NCBI GenBank assembly: GCA_025210455.1 | Contig: JAOARQ010000025.1 | Span: 43,564 to 107,563 of the forward strand | Direction of reading: 5' to 3' | DNA from: Pelagimonas sp. | GTDB lineage: Bacteria > Pseudomonadota > Alphaproteobacteria > Rhodobacterales > Rhodobacteraceae | DNA length: 64,000 nt | Shown here: positions 46,784-56,376 of the stretch, piece by piece | Position numbering within the stretch: position 1 is the first letter of the stretch | How the letters are laid out: every line of letters starts with the position of its first letter | Notes under the pieces: model-generated | Seen by the model: only the letters and a program-made list of their open reading frames with translations | The model's database searches: none | Told to the model about the DNA's origin: nothing | Made by a program: the position numbers and the translations under genes

Positions 46784-47553
46784 TGCGCGCCGGTCTTAAG
46801 ATCGGCCTTTACGCGCTGGTGTTGGCCCTGCTGGCGCTTGCGGTGTGTCACTTGCAAAGCCCACTGCGGGCCGCTTTGCGGCCGGTTTTATCTGCCACTT
46901 CGGATATTGCGCAGATCCGGCAGCGGCAGATCCCACTATTAAAGCAAGACCTTGAAAAACAGGGGGTGCACGTCGGTGCCCCTGTATTTCTGCGCATATT
47001 CAAGGAAACCTCCAGCCTTGAACTTTGGGTGCAGGCCACTGACCGATTTCAGCTGTTTCGCAGCTATCCCATCTGCAATTTTTCAGGCGATCTGGGGCCC
47101 AAGTTAAAAGAGGGTGACAGGCAATCGCCGGAAGGTATTTACCGGGTCAGCACATCTTCGTTGAACCCGAATTCGCGCTTTCACCTGTCGTTCAATCTGG
47201 GCTTTCCCAATCGCTATGATCAAAGCCACGGGCGCACGGGCAGCTTTCTGATGGTGCATGGAGATTGCCTGTCAATTGGCTGTTACGCCATGACCGATCC
47301 CGCCATCGAAGAAATCTATGTGCTGGTCGAAGCTGCGCTGAAGGCCGGGCAGCCCTATGTGCCTGTTCATGCCTTCCCCTTTCACCTGACAAAAGACCGC
47401 CTGAACCAAGAGACACACCACCGCTGGCATCAGTTCTGGCAAGAGCTGCAGCCGATCTATGCCCGCTTTCAGGCAGATGCGCAGGTGCCAAAAGTGGTTG
47501 TCTCTGAGGGGCGCTACAGGATAGACGGGCTTTTAACGTATCACACCCCCTGA
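46783..47553 (+). CDS. YafK-like L,D-transpeptidase family protein
   Basis: A 256-residue protein with an N-terminal hydrophobic anchor or signal (about residues 6-24) and a YkuD/L,D-transpeptidase fold. The active-site block reads MVHGDCLSIGCYAMTD, with the HG and S-x-G-C nucleophile Cys. FKETSSLELWVQATDRFQLF and DRQSPEGIYRVSTS match the YafK group. Such proteins remodel or cleave peptidoglycan cross-links and act in the periplasm. It is coupled to fabI by TGATG overlap, though the functional link is unclear. Confidence 0.87.
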   Translation: MRAGLKIGLYALVLALLALAVCHLQSPLRAALRPVLSATSDIAQIRQRQIPLLKQDLEKQGVHVGAPVFLRIFKETSSLELWVQATDRFQLFRSYPICNFSGDLGPKLKEGDRQSPEGIYRVSTSSLNPNSRFHLSFNLGFPNRYDQSHGRTGSFLMVHGDCLSIGCYAMTDPAIEEIYVLVEAALKAGQPYVPVHAFPFHLTKDRLNQETHHRWHQFWQELQPIYARFQADAQVPKVVVSEGRYRIDGLLTYHTP

Positions 47554-47594
47554 CGCCCAAAAGCGCGGGGGATTGGGGAAATCCCGGAGGTCTC

Positions 47595-48197
47595 ATGGAT
47601 TGGCCGCATATACTTGCCTTTAACCTGACATTGCTGGCGGCGATGGCCGCGCCGGGGCCTGCGCTGCTGTTTGCCCTGCGCCAGTCAATTGTCGGTGGGT
47701 TCCGCACCGGGCTGGCCACCGGGGCTGGGCTGGGCCTGATGGCCGCGATCTGGACTGCCGCAGCGTTGTTTGGGCTGGATGTGCTGTTTCGCCTGTTTCC
47801 CTGGGCCTTTGTAATGCTGAAAACCATCGGCGCGGCCTATCTGATCTGGATTGCCTATGGCATGTGGCGCGATGCGCACCAGCCGGTTGGGTCCGCTGCC
47901 GATCCGGGGGCCAAAGCCTTTCTTGGCGGACTGATGGTCAACCTGTCCAATCCAAAAGCGGTTCTGTTTGCCGCGTCAGTCCTGGTGGTGATCTTCCCAC
48001 CGGATCTGTCGCTGGTCGAAAAAGGGCTGATCTTTGCCAACCACCTGATTGTTGAGCTGGCCGTTTATGCGCTGTTTTCGGCGCTGCTGGCCACTCGGCC
48101 GGCTCGGGATGGGTATTTGCGCCTGAAACCGGTCATTGACCGGATTTCTGCCCTGATCCTTGGGGCACTTGGTCTGAAACTTCTGGTCGGGCGCTGA
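47595..48197 (+). CDS. LysE-family exporter 1
   Basis: A 200-residue membrane protein with about six hydrophobic spans. The N-terminus NLTLLAAMAAPGPALLFALRQSIVGG and the central LSNPKAVLFAASV are LysE/RhtB signatures. The family exports amino acids or derivatives. CCGGAGG precedes the ATG. It is one base from a second, clearly related exporter, so the pair may be a duplicated unit or form a heteromer. Confidence 0.87.
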   Translation: MDWPHILAFNLTLLAAMAAPGPALLFALRQSIVGGFRTGLATGAGLGLMAAIWTAAALFGLDVLFRLFPWAFVMLKTIGAAYLIWIAYGMWRDAHQPVGSAADPGAKAFLGGLMVNLSNPKAVLFAASVLVVIFPPDLSLVEKGLIFANHLIVELAVYALFSALLATRPARDGYLRLKPVIDRISALILGALGLKLLVGR

Positions 48198-48198
48198 T

Positions 48199-48810
48199 AT
48201 GGAGCTTTCAATCTTTTTGTCGGTGGTGCTGATCCATCTTCTGGCGGCCATGAGCCCCGGACCCAGCTTTGTGGTCTGCCTGCGCACCGCTGCCTCAGAA
48301 GGTTTTGGCACTGCTGTTGCGCTCAGCTTTGGCTTTGGGGCCGGTGCCGCACTCTGGGCGGCGGGGGCCATGGCCGGTCTGGCGCTGCTGTTCGAACTGG
48401 TGCCTGTGGTGTTTGTCGGTCTCAAAATCGTGGGCGGGCTGTTCCTGCTGTATGTAGCCTATATGATGTGGCGTCATGCGCCTAGGCCGATGGTCGATAG
48501 CTCTGACACGGCACCGCGCAGCGCCTGGTCTGCCTTTCGCTTTGGCTTTCTGACCTTTGCCACCAATCCCAAGCCCGCGGTCTTTTATGGCGCGGTCTTT
48601 GTCGGGCTTGTGCCCACCGATGCCACATGGCCCGCACGTATCGCGCTGCTGCTGGCTATTTTCGCCAATGAAACCCTGTGGTACATCACCGTTTCACGCG
48701 TCTTTTCATTCCCAAAGGCCCGCGCGGCCTATGCCCGGGCCAAAACTTGGGTGGATCGCATCTTTGGCGCAATGATCGCCGCTTTTGGCCTGAAAATCGC
48801 CCTGACCTGA
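48199..48810 (+). CDS. LysE-family exporter 2
   Basis: A 203-residue LysE/RhtB-type membrane protein: [25 protein letters not shown] at the start, then [18 protein letters not shown]. It begins one base after exporter 1 and is therefore co-transcribed. The two differ enough to suggest old duplication and separate substrates. gpt follows after 40 bases. Confidence 0.87.
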   Translation: MELSIFLSVVLIHLLAAMSPGPSFVVCLRTAASEGFGTAVALSFGFGAGAALWAAGAMAGLALLFELVPVVFVGLKIVGGLFLLYVAYMMWRHAPRPMVDSSDTAPRSAWSAFRFGFLTFATNPKPAVFYGAVFVGLVPTDATWPARIALLLAIFANETLWYITVSRVFSFPKARAAYARAKTWVDRIFGAMIAAFGLKIALT

Positions 48811-48850
48811 GCCACCCTCTGCCCGAGCCAGTCACCTTAAGGAGTACACC

Positions 48851-49360
48851 ATGACCGATCGTCTGCCTCATGAAAAAGGATTCCACGTCAGCTGGGATCA
48901 GCTGCACCGCGATGCCCGCGCGCTGGCGTGGCGGCTGCAGGGGCAAGGCCCATTAGAAGACGGTGGCTGGAAGGCTGTTGTGGCCATCACACGTGGTGGC
49001 ATGGCCCCGGCAATGATCATCGCCCGCGAGCTGGACATTCGAATGGTCGATACCATCAGCGTCAAAAGCTACAACCACCAGACCCAGTCCGAACCCAAGG
49101 TGATCAAGGCCCCCGACATGGAGCTGGTCGGAGACGGCACAGGCGTACTGGTGATCGACGATCTGGTCGACACAGGCCGCACATTGGAAGTTGTGCGCAA
49201 ACACATGCCAAATGCCCATATCGCGACCGTCTACGCCAAGCCCATGGGCCGCCCGCAGGTGGACAGCTTTATCACCGAAGTCAGCCAGGACACCTGGATT
49301 TTCTTCCCCTGGGATATGGCATTGCAATACGTGAAACCCTATCACGGGTCTGACGACTGA
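48851..49360 (+). CDS. gpt: Xanthine phosphoribosyltransferase
   Basis: A 169-residue purine salvage enzyme that joins xanthine or guanine to PRPP. It shows [20 protein letters not shown], the SVKSYNHQ loop and the PRPP-binding motif [19 protein letters not shown], with the C-terminal WIFFPWDMA found in the Gpt subgroup. AAGGAG lies before the ATG. Confidence 0.92.
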   Translation: MTDRLPHEKGFHVSWDQLHRDARALAWRLQGQGPLEDGGWKAVVAITRGGMAPAMIIARELDIRMVDTISVKSYNHQTQSEPKVIKAPDMELVGDGTGVLVIDDLVDTGRTLEVVRKHMPNAHIATVYAKPMGRPQVDSFITEVSQDTWIFFPWDMALQYVKPYHGSDD

Positions 49361-49406
49361 TTGGCCCGCCCGGGGAATCCCGGGCGTCACCGCTTTGGGA
49401 GGAGCG

Positions 49407-50576
49407 ATGACCACACGCACGCAAAGCACCTTTGTGCCCCCGATACCCGAAGCCAAACGCTGGATTGAAGGGGTGAATTTCCCGGCAGATCGCCCGTTGA
49501 TCAACCTGTCTCAGGCGGCCCCGGCGGATCCACCGCCCGCCCCCCTGCGTCAGGCCATGGCCGAGGCCCTGACACAGGCGGATACCCATCTTTATGGGCC
49601 GGTTCTGGGCCTACTGCATCTGCGCGAAACCCTGGCCGCGGATTGGTCGCGCCACTATCAGGCGCAAGTCGCACCCGCACAGGTCGGGATCACCTCGGGC
49701 TGCAATCAGGCCTTTGCGGCCAGTATTTCGGCGATCTGTGGCGAAAGCGATGAGGTCATCGTGCCTACCCCGTGGTATTTCAATCACAAAATGTGGCTGG
49801 ATATGGCGGGGGTGCGCTCTGTTGCGCTGCCGGTTGAGACGGATCTGCTGCCCTCGGTAGAAAAGGCCGCCACACTGATCACAGATAAAACCCGCGCGAT
49901 TGTGCTGGTTTCACCAAACAATCCGACAGGCGTAGAATACCCGGCTGCGCTGTTGCAGGCCTTCTTTGATCTGGCGCGTGACCATGGCATTCTTATGATT
50001 GTTGATGAAACCTATCGCGATTTTGACAGCCGGTCGGGCGCGCCGCATGGCTTGTTGCAGCATGACGGCTGGGACAAAACGCTGATCCAGCTTTATAGTT
50101 TCTCCAAAAGCTATCGCCTGACCGGACATCGCGTGGGCGCGATCATCACCGATCCGGCGCTTTTGTTTGAGATCGAAAAATTCCTGGATACCGTCACCAT
50201 CTGCCCCACAGCTTTGGGCCAGAAGGCAGCTGCCTGGGGGATTGAGAACCTCAGCGACTGGGTCGCACAGCAGCGGGCGGAAATTCTGGATCGGCGCGAT
50301 GCCATTCGCGAATATTTCGCTCCGCTTGCAGCCAAGGGATGGCGGCTTTTGGGATCAGGGGCGTATTTCGCCTATGTCGAACATCCCTTTGCACAAAGTT
50401 CAGCTGAAATCGCCCCGAAACTGGTGCAAGAGGCCAGCGTGCTGATCCTGCCTGCCACCATGTTTGTGCCCGCAGACGACCCCAGCGGTGCGCAGCAATT
50501 TCGGGTGGCCTATGCAAATACTGACCGCGCAGGCATCGCGGAAGTCTGCCGCAGGCTGGCGCAACTGAACTGGTAA
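49407..50576 (+). CDS. Class I/II pyridoxal-phosphate aminotransferase
   Basis: A 389-residue fold-type I aminotransferase. It shows GITSGCNQAF for cofactor binding, VPTPWYFNHKMWLDMAGV, VSPNNPTGVEYP, DETYRDF and the cofactor lysine in SFSKSYRLTGHRVG. The amino-acid substrate cannot be told; aspartate- or methionine-type enzymes are the nearest guesses. The ATG at 49407 follows GGGAGGAG. A TTG four codons earlier is in frame but unlikely. Confidence 0.87.
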   Translation: MTTRTQSTFVPPIPEAKRWIEGVNFPADRPLINLSQAAPADPPPAPLRQAMAEALTQADTHLYGPVLGLLHLRETLAADWSRHYQAQVAPAQVGITSGCNQAFAASISAICGESDEVIVPTPWYFNHKMWLDMAGVRSVALPVETDLLPSVEKAATLITDKTRAIVLVSPNNPTGVEYPAALLQAFFDLARDHGILMIVDETYRDFDSRSGAPHGLLQHDGWDKTLIQLYSFSKSYRLTGHRVGAIITDPALLFEIEKFLDTVTICPTALGQKAAAWGIENLSDWVAQQRAEILDRRDAIREYFAPLAAKGWRLLGSGAYFAYVEHPFAQSSAEIAPKLVQEASVLILPATMFVPADDPSGAQQFRVAYANTDRAGIAEVCRRLAQLNW

Positions 50577-50648
50577 GAACAGGTCAGGCCCTTGCGGCCC
50601 CCGCAAACCCTGAATAGACAGGGCAAAACGACACTCGGAGATCTGAGC

Positions 50649-52490
50649 ATGGCTGAGAAAAAAGGCACGACCGGCAAGATGTTTGTCTGGATTTTGCTGG
50701 GGCTGCTGATTTTGGGCCTTGGCGGCTTTGGCGCAACTAATTTCTCGGGTGGGACCCGCAGTATTGGGGCTGTGGGCGAGGCTGAGATTTCGATCAACGA
50801 TTACAGTCGCGCGCTGCAAAACGAAATGAACGCGGTGCAGGCGCAGATTGGCCAGCCGGTGACCTTGCAACAGGCGCAGGCCATGGGTCTGACGCAGCGC
50901 GTTCTGTCACAACTGGTGGTGACCGCTGCCCTGGAAAACGAGGCCAAGACGCTGGGGATTTCTGTCGGTGACGAACGTCTGGCGGATGAGCTGCGCGCCG
51001 TGCGTGCCTTTCAGGGCCCCGATGGTAACTTTAGCCGCGAAACCTATCGTCTGGTGCTGGAAAACGCCAATCTGAGCGAGCGTGACTTTGAGAACTCTCT
51101 GCGTGCTGAAAGCGCATCGACCCTGCTGCAGGGGGCGGTTCTTGCCGGCACTGAAATGCCTGCGACCTATACCAACACCCTGCTGCAATACGCGGCCGAG
51201 CGCCGTGATGTTGCCTGGGTGACTTTCAACCGGTCGATCCTGAACATCGGCTTGCCCGAAGCCACCGAGGCCGAACAGCAAGCCTGGTATGAGGAAAACA
51301 TCGCACAGTTCACCCGCCCTGAAACCAAACAGATCACCTATGTCTGGCTGACACCCGACATGATCACCGACACGGTTGAGGTCGACGAAGAGGCTCTGCG
51401 CGCCGCCTATGAAGACCGTAGCGCGCAGTTCAATCTGCCTGAACGTCGTCTGGTGGAACGTCTTGTCTTTGCCGATGAGGCCGCAGCCCAAGCCGCTGCC
51501 GAAAGTCTGGCAAATGGGGAAACCACCTTTGACGCACTGGTAGAGGCGCGCGGTCTCAGCCTGTCTGACATTGATCTGGGGGATGTGACCCTGTCGGATC
51601 TGGGTGCCGCAGGCGACGCTGTCTTTGCCGCTGAAGCGGGCACCATTGCGGGCCCAGCCCCCAGCAATCTGGGCCCGGCACTGTTCCGTATCAATGCCAC
51701 ATTGGCTGCCCAGACCACCACCTATGAAGAGGCCCTGCCCGATCTGCGCGCCGAACTGGCGCTTGATCGTGCCCGCCGGGTGATCGAACAGCAGGCACGC
51801 AGCTTTGATGATGAACTGGCCGGCGGTGCCACTTTGGAAGAGCTGGCCGCCGCCACTGATCTGCAACTGGCGTCTCTGGGCTGGAATGATCAGGCCGAAG
51901 GTGGGATTGCCGGTTTCGAAGCCTTCCGCGATCTGGCTGCACAAGTCACCGCCGATGACTATCCGGCCATCACCGATCTGGGCAGCGGCGGTGTCTTTGC
52001 CGTACGTCTGGATGAAATCACTCCACCTGCCCCGATCCCATTTGATGAGGTGCAGCCACAGGTCGCCGCCGCGCTGGAGCAACAGGCGCTGACGGATGCG
52101 CTGGTGGCCGAGGCCGAAACCCGCCTTGAAGGCGCTGGGGGCGATCTGGCGGCTTTGGGTCTGACCATCGAGAGCGAAGCGCAGCTGACCCGCACCTCAT
52201 TTGGCGCGGATCTGCCGGTGGGCATGTTGCAGCGGCTGTTCACCCTAAGCGACGGGGAAACCTCGGTGCTGGCAGGGGATGGCGTGGCCTATGCACTGAA
52301 ACTGACGGGCATTTCTGCTGCGGATCCCAGCGATGAGACTTCGGCGCAGATGGTGTCGGCCTTCACCGATCAGGCGGCAAATGCCATTGCCAATGATCTG
52401 TTCCGTGCGCTGTCGACCGATATTCAAAACCGTGCGGGCGTGACCATTGATCAGGCGACCATCAATGCCATTCACGCCAATTTCCAGTAA
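50649..52490 (+). CDS. PpiD-like peptidyl-prolyl isomerase/periplasmic chaperone
   Basis: A 613-residue protein anchored by one N-terminal span (about residues 10-28) and then periplasmic. It has a SurA-type N-terminal chaperone region (IGAVGEAEISINDYSRALQ, LVVTAALENEAKTLGISV) and a central to C-terminal rotamase-like region (LPERRLVERLVFADEAAAQ, FDALVEARGLSLSDIDLGDV). The layout is that of PpiD, which helps proteins leaving the Sec channel. The rotamase core is degenerate, as in many PpiD proteins. trpE follows 12 bases downstream. Confidence 0.85.
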   Translation: MAEKKGTTGKMFVWILLGLLILGLGGFGATNFSGGTRSIGAVGEAEISINDYSRALQNEMNAVQAQIGQPVTLQQAQAMGLTQRVLSQLVVTAALENEAKTLGISVGDERLADELRAVRAFQGPDGNFSRETYRLVLENANLSERDFENSLRAESASTLLQGAVLAGTEMPATYTNTLLQYAAERRDVAWVTFNRSILNIGLPEATEAEQQAWYEENIAQFTRPETKQITYVWLTPDMITDTVEVDEEALRAAYEDRSAQFNLPERRLVERLVFADEAAAQAAAESLANGETTFDALVEARGLSLSDIDLGDVTLSDLGAAGDAVFAAEAGTIAGPAPSNLGPALFRINATLAAQTTTYEEALPDLRAELALDRARRVIEQQARSFDDELAGGATLEELAAATDLQLASLGWNDQAEGGIAGFEAFRDLAAQVTADDYPAITDLGSGGVFAVRLDEITPPAPIPFDEVQPQVAAALEQQALTDALVAEAETRLEGAGGDLAALGLTIESEAQLTRTSFGADLPVGMLQRLFTLSDGETSVLAGDGVAYALKLTGISAADPSDETSAQMVSAFTDQAANAIANDLFRALSTDIQNRAGVTIDQATINAIHANFQ

Positions 52491-52502
52491 GGAGCATCGC
52501 CT

Positions 52503-54017
52503 GTGGCTGTCTTGACCCCTTCCTTTGAGGCCTTTGCCAAAGCCTATGAGGCCGGTGAAAATCAGGTTGTCTATACGCGCCTTGCGGCGGATCTGGATAC
52601 GCCTGTGTCCTTGATGCTGAAACTGACCGGCGCGGCAAAAGATGCCTTTATGCTGGAATCGGTGACCGGCGGCGAAGTGCGCGGGCGCTATTCCATCATA
52701 GGCATGAAGCCGGATCTGATCTGGAAGTGTCACGGAGAGAAAAGCCAGCTGAACCGCAACGCGCGCTTTGACCCCGAAGGGTTCGAAGCACAGGATCAGG
52801 ATCCACTGACCGCGCTGCGCGCCCTGCTGGCTGAAAGCAAGATCGACCTGCCCGAAGATCTGCCGCAGGCCGCTGCCGGGCTGTTTGGCTATCTGGGCTA
52901 TGACATGATCCGTCTGGTGGAGCATCTGCCAGATGTAAACCCTGATCCGCTGGGTCTGCCCGATGCGATGATGATGCGCCCTTCGGTGATTGCCGTGCTG
53001 GATGGCGTCAAAGGCGATGTAACAGTGGTCTCACCCGCCTGGGTGCAGGACGGCATGACCGCCCGCGCAGCCTATGCGCAGGCAGCAGAACGGGTCATGG
53101 ATGCGGTGCGCGATCTCGAACGCGCCCTCCCACAGGCCAGCCGCGATCTGGGTGACGCAGCACAACTGGGCGAACCCACATCGAACTTTACCCATGAGGG
53201 CTACAAGGCGGCGGTTGAGAAGGCCAAAGAGTACATCAAGGCGGGGGATATCTTTCAGGTAGTCCCTGCGCAGCGTTGGACACAGGATTTCCCGCAGCCT
53301 CCCTTTGCGCTGTATCGCTCGCTGCGGCGCACCAACCCCTCGCCCTTTATGTTCTATTTCAACTTTGGCGGCTTTCAGGTGGTTGGCGCCTCGCCTGAGA
53401 TCCTTGTGCGGGTCTTTGGCAATGAGGTCACAATCCGACCCATCGCAGGCACCCGCCCACGCGGGGCCACCCCAGAAGAAGACAAAGCGCTGGAAGAGGA
53501 TCTGCTGGCCGACAAAAAAGAACTGGCAGAGCATCTCATGCTGTTGGATCTGGGCCGCAATGATACCGGCAAGGTCTCAAAGATCGGCACCGTGAAACCG
53601 ACCGAACAATTCATCATCGAACGCTATAGCCACGTGATGCATATTGTGTCGAATGTTGTGGGGGAACTGGCCGAAGATCAGGATGCCCTGTCGGCCTTCT
53701 TTGCCGGGATGCCTGCCGGGACCGTTTCAGGTGCGCCCAAAGTGCGGGCGATGGAAATCATCGACGAATTAGAGCCGGAAAAACGCGGTGTCTATGGCGG
53801 TGGCGTTGGTTACTTTAGCGCCGGTGGTGATATGGATATGTGTATCGCGCTGCGCACAGCGATTGTGAAAGATCAAAAGCTTTATATTCAGGCAGGCGGT
53901 GGCGTTGTCTATGACAGCGATCCCGAAGCGGAATATATGGAGACCGTGCATAAATCCAACGCCATCCGCCGCGCGGCCGCAGACGCCGGGCGTTTTACTG
54001 GCAATGGCAACGGGTAG
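52503..54017 (+). CDS. trpE: Anthranilate synthase component I
   Basis: TrpE makes anthranilate from chorismate in tryptophan synthesis. The 504-residue protein has the feedback region LLKLTGAAKDAFMLESVTGG and the chorismate-binding core RPIAGTRPRGATPEED, HLMLLDLGRNDTGKVSKIG, FAGMPAGTVSGAPKVRAMEIIDELE and IQAGGGVVYDSDPEAEYMET. Start is GTG with TAAGGAG about 9 bases upstream. The glutamine-amidotransferase subunit gene trpG is not adjacent, so it must be encoded elsewhere. A GC-rich hairpin follows. Confidence 0.95.
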   Translation: MAVLTPSFEAFAKAYEAGENQVVYTRLAADLDTPVSLMLKLTGAAKDAFMLESVTGGEVRGRYSIIGMKPDLIWKCHGEKSQLNRNARFDPEGFEAQDQDPLTALRALLAESKIDLPEDLPQAAAGLFGYLGYDMIRLVEHLPDVNPDPLGLPDAMMMRPSVIAVLDGVKGDVTVVSPAWVQDGMTARAAYAQAAERVMDAVRDLERALPQASRDLGDAAQLGEPTSNFTHEGYKAAVEKAKEYIKAGDIFQVVPAQRWTQDFPQPPFALYRSLRRTNPSPFMFYFNFGGFQVVGASPEILVRVFGNEVTIRPIAGTRPRGATPEEDKALEEDLLADKKELAEHLMLLDLGRNDTGKVSKIGTVKPTEQFIIERYSHVMHIVSNVVGELAEDQDALSAFFAGMPAGTVSGAPKVRAMEIIDELEPEKRGVYGGGVGYFSAGGDMDMCIALRTAIVKDQKLYIQAGGGVVYDSDPEAEYMETVHKSNAIRRAAADAGRFTGNGNG

Positions 54018-54026
54018 ATCCAGGAC

Positions 54027-54044
54027 GCGGGGGGCAGCCCCCGC
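54027..54044. terminator. Hairpin between converging trpE and sufE
   Basis: GCGGGGG (54027-54033) and CCCCCGC (54038-54044) pair around a 4-base loop. The tail ACCCTCTTT is only weakly T-rich. It probably limits transcription from trpE. Confidence 0.5.
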
Positions 54045-54051
54045 ACCCTCT

Positions 54052-54453
54052 TTAGCTGGCTTGCTCTTGAATACGCTGAATCATTGCCTTTAACCCGTTT
54101 GAACGCTGCGACGACAGGTGTTCGTTCAACCCCAGACGGGCCAGTTCGGTTTTCGCATCCACTTTACCCAGATCCGCCATCGGCAAACCATCGTACAGAC
54201 GATGCAAAAGCGCGATCAGGCCTTTGACGATCAGCGCATCGCTATCCCCCTGAAAATGGAAGGATCCACCCTCTGGGGTCATATGCAGCCAGACCTGACT
54301 CGCGCAGCCTTCCACCTTGGTGGCGGGAACTTTCAGGGCCTCGTCCATGGCGGGCATGTCTTTGCCCATCTCGATCACCATCCGATAGCGATCTTCCCAG
54401 TCTTCGAGGAACTCAAAATCCTCAACCACCTCTTCAAATGCAGCCTGTGCCAT
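54052..54453 (-). CDS. sufE: SufE-family sulphur acceptor protein
   Basis: SufE accepts sulphur from SufS cysteine desulphurase for iron-sulphur cluster assembly. The 133-residue product has the family core DWEDRYRMVIEMGKDMP and the acceptor cysteine in KVEGCASQVWLH, then IVKGLIALLHRLYDG. The ATG at 54453 is chosen because AAGGAG lies 8 bases upstream; an ATG two codons earlier has too short a spacing. No suf cluster is adjacent, which is common for sufE in this group. Confidence 0.9.
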   Translation of the reverse strand: MAQAAFEEVVEDFEFLEDWEDRYRMVIEMGKDMPAMDEALKVPATKVEGCASQVWLHMTPEGGSFHFQGDSDALIVKGLIALLHRLYDGLPMADLGKVDAKTELARLGLNEHLSSQRSNGLKAMIQRIQEQAS

Positions 54454-54560
54454 GCGCATCACTCCTTTTCTATCGGAGTTAGTCTGCCAATGCGCAAAGG
54501 TCCAGAGCTTGGCGCTTTTCAAGGCGCAGCGAATAGGTTAACCCGGTTGAAACAGATGCA

Positions 54561-55088
54561 ATGAGGCGCTTGAAAATGTTCAGACCCGTTTCGGTTCTCC
54601 TGCTGTCCAGTCTGGTTCTGACCAGCTGTGGCTCTGTCCGCGACTCTCGGATTAATCCGCTCAACTGGTTCGGAAGCGGGCGGGTTGAAACTGCCGCAAC
54701 GGGTGCTGGCGAAGTTAACCCGCTGATCCCGAAGCGCCGCGAATCCGCCTTTGCGCGCAAGCCCGTTGATACCACCTATTACGGCACTGAAGTCGCGGAA
54801 GTGACCCAGCTGGTGGTGGATCGCCGCCCGGGCGGGGCGATTATCCGGGCCTCTGGGGTTTCACGTCAGCAGGGCAGCTTTGATGTGCAATTGGTGCCTG
54901 TGCCAGAGGAAAGCGATGCCAAAACGCTGACCTATGCCTTGAGCGCAATCCAGAATGAAACCGGTCAGGTTGGTACAGCACCCTCGCGCACGGTGACCGC
55001 AGCGGTCACTCTGACCGATGAAGAACTGTTTGGCATTCGCACCATTCGGGTGAAATCGCAAAACAACGTGCGGTCAGCACGCCGCTAA
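54561..55088 (+). CDS. Outer-membrane lipoprotein, unknown function
   Basis: A 175-residue protein with a lipoprotein signal: hydrophobic VLLLSSLVLTSC, with lipobox L-T-S-C and lipidated Cys near residue 23. The mature part includes SRINPLNWFG and VTQLVVDRRPGGAIIRASG, followed by a beta-rich region. No residue after the Cys is an inner-membrane retention Asp, so outer-membrane placement is likely. Start may be the ATG at 54561 or that at 54576. I do not recognise a named family. Confidence 0.75.
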   Translation: MRRLKMFRPVSVLLLSSLVLTSCGSVRDSRINPLNWFGSGRVETAATGAGEVNPLIPKRRESAFARKPVDTTYYGTEVAEVTQLVVDRRPGGAIIRASGVSRQQGSFDVQLVPVPEESDAKTLTYALSAIQNETGQVGTAPSRTVTAAVTLTDEELFGIRTIRVKSQNNVRSARR

Positions 55089-55112
55089 TAAGACAGCGCA
55101 ATTCGCAAATCA

Positions 55113-55138
55113 AAAGAGCGCCTTAGGCGCTCTTTTTC
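55113..55138. terminator. Terminator after the lipoprotein gene
   Basis: AAGAGCGCC and GGCGCTCTT pair around a TTA loop and are followed by T residues on the plus strand; an A-run on the other side lets it also serve the converging rnd transcript. Confidence 0.85.
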
Positions 55139-55141
55139 ATG

Positions 55142-56302
55142 TTATACGTCAATAACGGCGACGGTCTTGCCTTTGGCCGCCAATGCAATCTTTCCCTCAC
55201 AAAGACGCAGCGCATCGCCACCAAAGACTTCGCGTCGCCAGCCTTTCAGGGCAGGCACATCCCTTTCCCCAGAGGCAATGGCATCCAGATCAGAGGCAGG
55301 GGCGATCAGCTTGGACGCCACGCCGAAATTCTCTGTCTTGGCCTTCAACAGCACCCGCAAAAGATCCGCCAGCGCCGGGTTCACCTGCGCGCGGTCTTTT
55401 TCCTTGGGCATCTGGGGCATCTGATCGCGTGGGCATTCCAGCCCCTCTTTGACCGCCGCCAGAATACCATCCGCGATGGCACCCTTGCGGGCTTCGCGCA
55501 GCAGCAGGCGCGAGCGGCCCAGATCCTGCAGATTTCCCGGCTTGGTCGAGGCCAGTTCAACCAGCGCATCATCTTTGAACACCCGGTTGCGCGGAATGTT
55601 CTTATCCTGCGCATAGGCCTCTCGGAACTGTGCCAAGGAGCGGACGATGGCTAGGAACTTGGGGCTGGAGGACCGGGTCTTAACCCGTTTCCAGGCCTCT
55701 TCCGGGCGGGTGATATAGGTTTCAGGATCGGTCAGCGTGGCCAGTTCTTCCTTGACCCAGCGCCCGCGGCCCGAGGCCTCCAGCTTGCCGTTCAGGAACT
55801 CATAGATCTGCCGCAGGTGGGTGACATCCGCTAGCGCATAGGTTTTCTGCGCCTCGGTCAGCGGACGGCGTGACCAGTCGGTAAAGCGCGAAGACTTATC
55901 CAGCGACTGTTTGGCAATGCGTTTCACAAGGGTTTCATAGCCCACCTGTTCTCCAAAACCGCAGACCATCGCGGCCACCTGCGTGTCAAACAAGGGCACC
56001 GGGATCACCCCGTGATCGATGAAAAAGATCTCAAGATCCTGCCGCGCTGCATGGAACACCTTAACGGTGTTCTCATCGCGAAACAGCGCCAGAAGTGGCT
56101 CAAGCGACATGTTTTCGCCTGCGATGGGATCAACCAGCACCGCGTCATCCACATCCGCACCGGGCAGCGCCAGTTGGATCAGACAAAGTTTTGAATAATA
56201 GGTACGTTCGCGCAGAAATTCAGTGTCGACGGTGATATACGGCTGGCCTTTCGCCCGATCGCAAAAAGCCTGAAGATCGTCTGTCGTGGTGATGGTCTGC
56301 AT
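55142..56302 (-). CDS. rnd: Ribonuclease D
   Basis: RNase D is a 3'-5' exoribonuclease that trims tRNA and other small RNA precursors. The 386-residue protein has the DEDD-Y nuclease motifs: VDTEFLRERTYY, VFHAARQDLEIFF and TYALADVTHLRQIYEFL, then an HRDC domain (about residues 205-290, RNRVFKDDALVELASTKPG). Length is typical. Confidence 0.93.
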   Translation of the reverse strand: MQTITTTDDLQAFCDRAKGQPYITVDTEFLRERTYYSKLCLIQLALPGADVDDAVLVDPIAGENMSLEPLLALFRDENTVKVFHAARQDLEIFFIDHGVIPVPLFDTQVAAMVCGFGEQVGYETLVKRIAKQSLDKSSRFTDWSRRPLTEAQKTYALADVTHLRQIYEFLNGKLEASGRGRWVKEELATLTDPETYITRPEEAWKRVKTRSSSPKFLAIVRSLAQFREAYAQDKNIPRNRVFKDDALVELASTKPGNLQDLGRSRLLLREARKGAIADGILAAVKEGLECPRDQMPQMPKEKDRAQVNPALADLLRVLLKAKTENFGVASKLIAPASDLDAIASGERDVPALKGWRREVFGGDALRLCEGKIALAAKGKTVAVIDV

Positions 56303-56376
56303 GCCCAGCCTTTTCTTGTTTGTTGTTTGGCCTGTGCCTTTACCCTACATGAAACCGTCACACGAGCAAGGGCAAG